From assembly GCA_902363045.1 (NCBI GenBank), contig CABIYX010000039.1, positions 1 to 27,124 on the forward strand: a stretch of 27,124 nt of DNA, read 5' to 3'. Below are positions 22,654 through 27,124 of the stretch, piece after piece. The stretch's first letter is position 1; every line of letters begins with the position of its first letter. Under the pieces are notes generated by a model. The model saw only the letters and a list, made by a program, of their open reading frames with translations, did no database searches and was not told where the DNA came from. Source of the stretch: Clostridiales bacterium (GTDB lineage: Bacteria > Bacillota > Clostridia > Oscillospirales > Oscillospiraceae). The translations under genes were made by a program, and so were the position numbers.

Positions 22654-24402
22654 ATGTCGAATAAGATCCAGGAGGCCCGCGCCCAGGTCGCGGAGCTGAC
22701 GCAGGCGGCCTATCAGCGGGCTGTGGAGGTGGGAAAGCTGCCCGCGGGCGCGGAGGTAAAGGCCACCATTGAGATCCCCAAGGATACCTCCCATGGGGAC
22801 TACGCCTCCTCCTATGCTATGGCTGGGGCCAGAGCGCTGCACCAGGCGCCCCGGGCCATTGCCCAGACCATTGTGGACCACCTCGATCTGGAGGGGAGCT
22901 ATTTCCAGAAGGTGGAGATCGCCGGTCCCGGCTTTCTGAATTTCACCCTGGGCCCCAAGTGGTATCAGGCGGTCCTGGCGGACGTAGAGCAGGAGGGGAC
23001 CGGCTACGGCTCAAACTCCGAGGGCGGCGGCGAGAAGGTCATGGTGGAGTTTGTCTCCGCCAACCCCACCGGCCCCATGCACATGGGCAACGCCCGAGGC
23101 GGCGTGCTGGGGGACACCCTGGCCAATGTGCTGAAGCGGGACGGCTGTGACACCTGGAAGGAATTCTATGTTAACGACGCCGGCAACCAGATCCACAAGT
23201 TTGCCGTGTCCATCAACGCCCGGTATATGCAGCTGATCCTGGGAGAGGAGAACTTCCCCTTCCCGGAGGAGGGCTATCACGGCGAGGACATCAAGGAGCT
23301 GGCACGCGCCATCCATGACGCCCACGGGGACAGCTGGAAGGAACTGCCCGAAGAGGAGCGCCTGGACAAAATGGCGGAGTACGGCCTGTCTGTGAATATC
23401 CCCAAGATGCAGGAGGATTTGAAAAAGTACGGCATTGTGTACGACCAGTGGTTCTTTGAGTCCTCCCTCCATGAGAGCGGCTATGTGGCCGAGACGGTGC
23501 AGATGCTCACCGAGAAGGGCTGGACCTATGAGAAGGACGGCGCCCTATGGCTGAACACCACCCAACTGCTGAAGGAAAAATTCATGCGGGAGGGCAAGAC
23601 CCAGGAGCAGGTGGACAAGCTGGACCTGAAGGACGACGTGCTCCGCCGGGCCAACGGCTTTTACACCTACTTTGCCGCCGACATCGCCTACCACCGCAAC
23701 AAGCTAGCGGTCCGGGGCTTTGACAAGGCCATCAACATCTGGGGCGCGGACCACCACGGCCATGTGGCGCGGCTCCAGGCGGCCCTGGACGGCCTGGGGC
23801 TGGATGGCTCCCACCGGCTGGTCATCGTGCTGATGCAGCTGGTCAACCTGATGCAGGACGGAAAGCCGGTGCGGATGTCCAAGCGCTCCGGCAAGGCCAT
23901 CGCCCTCCACGACCTGCTGGATGAGATCAGCGTGGACGCCGCCCGGTACTTCTTCAACTCCCGGGCTTCCACCAGCCCCCTGGACTTTGACCTGGATCTG
24001 GCCGTCCGGGAGGACAGCGAGAACCCGGTGTACTATGTGCAGTATGCCCACGCCCGGATCTGCTCTCTCCTGTCCCGCCTGGCAGAGGAGGGGGAGGAGG
24101 TCCCCGCCGCCGAAGCGGTGGACGCCGGTGTGATGACCACTCCGGAGGAGTTGGCCCTGATCAAGGCCCTGGCCCAGTATCCGGAGGAGATCCATCTGGC
24201 CGCCCGGGACTATGATCCCAGCCGGATCAACCGCTATCTGGTGGCCCTGGCAGGGGACTTCCACCGGTTCTACAACGCCTGCCGCATCAAGGGGGAGGAG
24301 CCTGCGGTGCTCTCCGCCCGTCTGAAGCTGGCGGACACCGTCCGCGCGGTCCTGGCCAACGGCATGGGGCTGCTGGGCGTATCGGCTCCGGAGAAAATGT
24401 GA
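22654..24402 (+). CDS. argS: Arginyl-tRNA synthetase
   Basis: This 582-aa class I synthetase has the N-terminal Add-1 domain with VEIAGPGFLNFTL (about residues 87-99), the HIGH motif as HMGN (143-146) in SANPTGPMHMGNARGG, and the KMSKS-like motif RMSKRS (407-412). The C-terminal helical DALR anticodon-binding domain runs from about 460 and contains YVQYAHARICSLL. It charges tRNA-Arg in the cytoplasm. The ATG at 22654 gives the normal family start; the nearest binding site is AGAAAGGTG, rather far at 12 nt. A GTG at 22639 is possible but adds no conserved sequence. A terminator follows. Confidence 0.97.
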   Translation: MSNKIQEARAQVAELTQAAYQRAVEVGKLPAGAEVKATIEIPKDTSHGDYASSYAMAGARALHQAPRAIAQTIVDHLDLEGSYFQKVEIAGPGFLNFTLGPKWYQAVLADVEQEGTGYGSNSEGGGEKVMVEFVSANPTGPMHMGNARGGVLGDTLANVLKRDGCDTWKEFYVNDAGNQIHKFAVSINARYMQLILGEENFPFPEEGYHGEDIKELARAIHDAHGDSWKELPEEERLDKMAEYGLSVNIPKMQEDLKKYGIVYDQWFFESSLHESGYVAETVQMLTEKGWTYEKDGALWLNTTQLLKEKFMREGKTQEQVDKLDLKDDVLRRANGFYTYFAADIAYHRNKLAVRGFDKAINIWGADHHGHVARLQAALDGLGLDGSHRLVIVLMQLVNLMQDGKPVRMSKRSGKAIALHDLLDEISVDAARYFFNSRASTSPLDFDLDLAVREDSENPVYYVQYAHARICSLLSRLAEEGEEVPAAEAVDAGVMTTPEELALIKALAQYPEEIHLAARDYDPSRINRYLVALAGDFHRFYNACRIKGEEPAVLSARLKLADTVRAVLANGMGLLGVSAPEKM

Positions 24403-24411
24403 GGAAACGTC

Positions 24412-24439
24412 AAAAAACACGCCTCAGGGCGTGTTTTTT
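24412..24439 (+). terminator. Rho-independent terminator after argS
   Basis: A perfect 12-bp stem (24412-24423 with 24428-24439) has an A6 start, a TCAG loop and a T6 end. It also works on the minus strand. Confidence 0.92.
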
Positions 24440-24523
24440 GGCAGGGTTCCGGTCAACTTGCGGGCTTTTGTCCGGATTGTGCCCCACGGGACCGGGAAGT
24501 GGTGGAAAGGAATGTGAAGGACG

Positions 24524-24856
24524 ATGGCACAGGAGAAAAAGGGCCTCTTCCAGCGCTGGGGGGAGTCTTTGAAGAAAAAGCGCAGCTGGATCCTGTACGG
24601 AACGGCGGTGGCGACGCTGTTCCTCACGGCGGCGTGCTGGACCCTGCTCCCTGAGCGGGTGGTCATGCAGGCCGCCGCGGTGGGGCAGGCGGCGAACGCT
24701 GTGGCCAAGGAGACGGCTATTCTGGCCAACCTGGGTCTGACCGGGCTGTTTGCCGCACTGTTTGCCTGGCGGCCAAGGGAGGTCGTCTACTTTGTGGCAC
24801 TGTGCTTGGCAGTCCTGCTGCAGCTCTCCCTGCTGCTGGTCAACCTGATGGTGTGA
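24524..24856 (+). CDS. Small three-helix membrane protein
   Basis: This 110-aa protein has a basic cytoplasmic start (MAQEKKGLFQRWGESLKKKR) and three hydrophobic helices (about residues 24-41, 66-82 and 87-108). The segment LLPERVVMQ after the first helix resembles the LP-x-x-(I/V) motif of DUF1648/SdpI-type proteins, but the match is short and function is unknown. GAAGG and GGAAAGG lie upstream of the ATG at 24524, neither at ideal distance. Its stop is 2 bp before the Nudix gene's start, so it probably heads the operon with the Nudix, methyltransferase and rsmI genes. No clear promoter is visible in the 85 bp before it. Confidence 0.72.
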   Translation: MAQEKKGLFQRWGESLKKKRSWILYGTAVATLFLTAACWTLLPERVVMQAAAVGQAANAVAKETAILANLGLTGLFAALFAWRPREVVYFVALCLAVLLQLSLLLVNLMV

Positions 24857-24858
24857 TC

Positions 24859-25482
24859 ATGGAACTGGAGAAGCTGAAGCGGAGCCTGCTGGAGCGGACG
24901 CCCGGTTTGATGGACGCCACGGGCCAGTACAGCGTGCTGGTCCCTCTGGTGGAGGGGGAGGGCGGCCTGTCCCTCCTGTATGAGGTGCGGGCGGGAAGCC
25001 TGCGCCGCCAGCCGGGGGAGGTATGCTTCCCCGGAGGGAGGCTGGAGGGCGCGGAGTCGCCGGAGGAGTGCGCCCTGCGGGAGACCTGGGAGGAACTTGG
25101 GATCCCACAGGAGAAAATCCGCCTGCTGGGGCGGCTGGACTTTATTGCTCACCGGGCCAATTTTATCCTCCATCCCGTGCTCGCTCTGGTGGAGGGGGAC
25201 GCGTTGGGTCACCTGCGCCTCAACCCGGATGAGGTGGCGGAGGTGTTCCAGGTCCCCCTGGATCACCTGCGAAACGAGCCGCCCTTGGAGTACCGCTATG
25301 ACCTGGTCCCCAGACCGGATGAGAATTTCCCCTATGATTTGATCGGGATCCCCAGGGACTACCGATGGCAGATCGGCGGCGAGGATGTGCCGGTCTATCC
25401 CTGGAAGGGCCATGTCATCTGGGGGCTGACCGGGCGGATCACCCGGCATTTGACCGCCCTTTTGGAGGAAGCCGGAGTATGA
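24859..25482 (+). CDS. Nudix hydrolase, CoA pyrophosphatase type
   Basis: This 207-aa protein has a complete Nudix box from Gly60 to Ile82 (GX5EX7REXXEEXGI), with the metal-binding Glu75, Glu78 and Glu79. Just before it, residues 39-60 show the NuCoA pattern (LLYEVRAGSLRRQPGEV then CFPGG), which marks enzymes that split coenzyme A or acyl-CoA into phosphopantetheine and 3',5'-ADP. The ATG at 24859 is next to the preceding stop (TGATCATG) and lacks a good binding site of its own, so coupled translation is likely. Its stop overlaps the methyltransferase start (ATGA). Confidence 0.9.
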   Translation: MELEKLKRSLLERTPGLMDATGQYSVLVPLVEGEGGLSLLYEVRAGSLRRQPGEVCFPGGRLEGAESPEECALRETWEELGIPQEKIRLLGRLDFIAHRANFILHPVLALVEGDALGHLRLNPDEVAEVFQVPLDHLRNEPPLEYRYDLVPRPDENFPYDLIGIPRDYRWQIGGEDVPVYPWKGHVIWGLTGRITRHLTALLEEAGV

Positions 25483-26138
25483 GGATGGAACGGCTGGGCC
25501 CCTTCCTCCTGCGTCAGCCGCCGGGGGTCTTTCCGCTGGGAGAGGACGCCCTGCGGCTGGCCGCCTTTGCCACGGCGCGCCGCGGCTGGAGGGTGTGCGA
25601 CCTGGGGACCGGAAGCGGCTGTCTCCTTTTGCTGCTGTCCGGCCGGACCCCCGGACTGGAGCTGTACGGTGTGGAGCGGGACCCCGCGGCCGCCTGTGCT
25701 GCCCGGGACAATTTGGCGGAAAACGGGTTGGAGGGGACGGTCTGGACAGGGGATTGGAGCGCGCTGCCCGGCGGGACGGGTCCCTTTGACCTGGTGATCT
25801 CCAACCCGCCTTACTTTGCCCAGGGCAGCGGGGCCTCTGGCGGCCCGGCCCGGATGGAGGGGCGGGACGGCCTGGAAGGTCTGTGCCGCGCCGCCGCCCG
25901 CCTGACCCGGAACGGCGGCAGATTTGCCCTGTGCCACCGGCCGGAGCGGCTGACCGACCTGCTGTGCAGTCTGCGGGCCTGCGGGCTGGAGCCCAAACGG
26001 CTCCAGCTGTCTGCCCACGGGCCGGACCGGCCGCCCTCTCTGGTCCTGGTGGAGGCGGTGCGGCAGGGCAGGCCGGGGCTGGAGATCCTGCCCACCCTGT
26101 ACCGAGCGAACCATGAGCGCGTGGGAGAGAGGGCTTGA
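25479..26138 (+). CDS. TrmN6-like tRNA adenine-N6 methyltransferase
   Basis: This 219-aa class I methyltransferase has the SAM-binding motif VCDLGTGSG (39-47), the acidic residue after strand 2 in GVERDP, and the NPPYF catalytic motif (109-113) of N6-adenine methyltransferases. TrmN6/YfiC modifies A37 of tRNA1-Val. In Bacillus subtilis the homologue yabB lies two genes before rsmI (yabC), so the same order here supports the call. The GIY-YIG gene that sits between them there is absent. The ATG at 25479 overlaps the Nudix stop, with GGAGGA 9 nt upstream. The exact RNA target is inferred from context. Confidence 0.82.
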   Translation: MRMERLGPFLLRQPPGVFPLGEDALRLAAFATARRGWRVCDLGTGSGCLLLLLSGRTPGLELYGVERDPAAACAARDNLAENGLEGTVWTGDWSALPGGTGPFDLVISNPPYFAQGSGASGGPARMEGRDGLEGLCRAAARLTRNGGRFALCHRPERLTDLLCSLRACGLEPKRLQLSAHGPDRPPSLVLVEAVRQGRPGLEILPTLYRANHERVGERA

Positions 26139-26176
26139 GAGCGGTCCCCGCAAATACGATGTCTGGAGAGAAGCCT

Positions 26177-27010
26177 ATGTCAGGAATTTTGTATCTGGTC
26201 CCCACCCCCATCGGGAACCTGGGAGACATCTCGCAGCGCATGGCGGAGGCGCTGGAGCAGGCGGATTTTATTGCCGCGGAGGACACCAGAGTTTCGGTGA
26301 AGCTGCTGAATCACCTGGGCCTGAAAAAGCAGATGGTCTCCTATCACCGCCACAATACAGAGACCGGTGGCCCGGCCATTTTGGAGCGCCTGCTGGCGGG
26401 GGAGAGCTGCGCCCTGGTGACGGATGCCGGGATGCCCGCCATCTCCGACCCCGGGGAGGAGCTGGTCGCCCTGTGCGCCGCCCACGGGGTGACGGTGACG
26501 CCTATCCCGGGGCCCTGCGCTTTGGTGACCGCCCTGGCGGCCTCCGGCCAGCCTACGGGCCGGTTTACCTTTGAGGGCTTTCTTGCCATGAACAAGAAGA
26601 ACCGCCGCCGCCATCTGGAGTCCCTGCGGGTAGAGGAGCGGACCATGATCTTCTATGAGGCCCCCCACAAGCTGGCGGCCACCCTGACCGACCTGGCGGA
26701 GGTCTTTGGCCGGGAGCGGCCGGTTTCCCTGTGCCGGGAGCTGAGCAAGCTCCATGAGGAGATCCGGCGGACCACCCTGGGGGAGGCGGCGGACCACTAT
26801 GCCCAGAACCCGCCGAAGGGGGAGTTTGTCCTGGTCGTACGGGGCTCGGAGCCGGCGGAGGAGCCGGAGGTCAGCGCGGAGGACGGCCTGGAGCGGGTGC
26901 GCCTGCTCCGGGAGGAAGGACTCTCCCTGCGGGACGCGGTGAAGCGGGCCGCCAAGGAGCTGGGACTGTCCCGGAATGAATTGTACAGCATGGCCCTGAA
27001 CCAGGAGTAA
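26177..27010 (+). CDS. rsmI: 16S rRNA 2'-O-ribose C1402 methyltransferase RsmI
   Basis: This 277-aa protein has all motifs of the RsmI family of tetrapyrrole-methylase-fold enzymes: LVPTPIGNLGD at the start, AAEDTR, DAGMPAISDPG, PIPGPCALVTALAASG, FYEAPHK and RELSKLHEE, plus a small C-terminal helical domain ending in SLRDAVKRAAKELGLSRNELY. It methylates the ribose of C1402 in the decoding centre, aiding accuracy. The ATG at 26177 has GGAGAG 6 nt upstream and gives the family N-terminus; longer starts at 26135 (TTG) and 26159 are rejected. It is the last gene of its operon and ends 27 bp before the right terminal repeat. Confidence 0.96.
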   Translation: MSGILYLVPTPIGNLGDISQRMAEALEQADFIAAEDTRVSVKLLNHLGLKKQMVSYHRHNTETGGPAILERLLAGESCALVTDAGMPAISDPGEELVALCAAHGVTVTPIPGPCALVTALAASGQPTGRFTFEGFLAMNKKNRRRHLESLRVEERTMIFYEAPHKLAATLTDLAEVFGRERPVSLCRELSKLHEEIRRTTLGEAADHYAQNPPKGEFVLVVRGSEPAEEPEVSAEDGLERVRLLREEGLSLRDAVKRAAKELGLSRNELYSMALNQE

Positions 27011-27037
27011 GAACAGAGGGAGCGGGCGGCCGCATGG

Positions 27038-27119
27038 CTGCATCTGTCAAGTAAAAGTAGACACAAAAAAGCGCAGCTAACAGAAGCCCAGTTCGGTCCT
27101 GTACTGAACTGGGCTTCTA
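27038..27119 (-). repeat. Right copy of the perfect 82-bp terminal inverted repeat
   Basis: This is the exact reverse complement of 1-82, including the 13-bp hairpin, the T-run and the TTGACA box, here pointing leftward into the window. It begins 27 bp after the rsmI stop codon; the space between holds nothing recognisable. Five further bases (TAGCC) follow to the window end and have no counterpart on the left because the window starts there. Confidence 0.9.
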
Positions 27120-27124
27120 TAGCC

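Overview
The window reads as a chromosomal segment from a GC-rich, strictly anaerobic Firmicute of the Oscillospiraceae / Clostridium cluster IV type (Flavonifractor-, Lawsonibacter- or Intestinimonas-like). I infer this from the strong G/C bias at third codon positions, classical AGGAGG ribosome binding sites, several sigma-A type promoters with 17-bp spacers, a V-type ATPase operon, rubrerythrin, a TatD-linked radical SAM gene, and a run of genes for a CoA-type Nudix hydrolase, a TrmN6-like methyltransferase and RsmI. The genus is inferred, not shown. No tRNA, rRNA, CRISPR array, transposase gene or phage gene was seen.

Layout. Positions 1-82 and 27038-27119 are a perfect 82-bp inverted repeat bounding the whole window. 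From 183 to 3492: an ECF sigma factor with an overlapping membrane-anchored partner (probable anti-sigma factor), a DUF4352-like lipoprotein with its own promoter, then a two-gene operon of TatD nuclease and TatD-linked radical SAM protein. A convergent PaaI-type thioesterase follows on the minus strand (3588-4001). A regulatory gap (4002-4444) leads into a complete nine-gene V-type ATPase operon (4445-13361) in the order G/H-I-K-E-C-F-A-B-D. Its K subunit carries the sodium-binding residues known from Enterococcus hirae NtpK, so it is probably a Na+ pump or Na+-driven synthase.

From 13447: a rubrerythrin whose promoter is followed at once by a perfect 10-1-10 palindrome of Fur/PerR type; a YitT-family membrane protein; a minus-strand polar amino-acid ABC transporter (binding protein, permease, ATPase); then, divergently, an alanine racemase and an LtaS-like membrane sulfatase (both envelope-related). 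A small acidic unknown protein (minus strand) and a DUF1934 protein diverge from a shared promoter region. Behind the DUF1934 stop codon lie two tandem near-identical 197-bp units, each ending in a copy of the gene's last 24 or so codons, plus a partial third. The window closes with argS, a small membrane protein, a CoA-pyrophosphatase-type Nudix hydrolase, a TrmN6-like methyltransferase and rsmI; the last four look like one operon.

Most of the window is housekeeping. The parts that ordinary annotation does not explain are the flanking 82-bp inverted repeats, the tandem tail-plus-hairpin units after the DUF1934 gene, a degenerate inverted-repeat insertion inside the ATPase operon, and several palindromic operator candidates.
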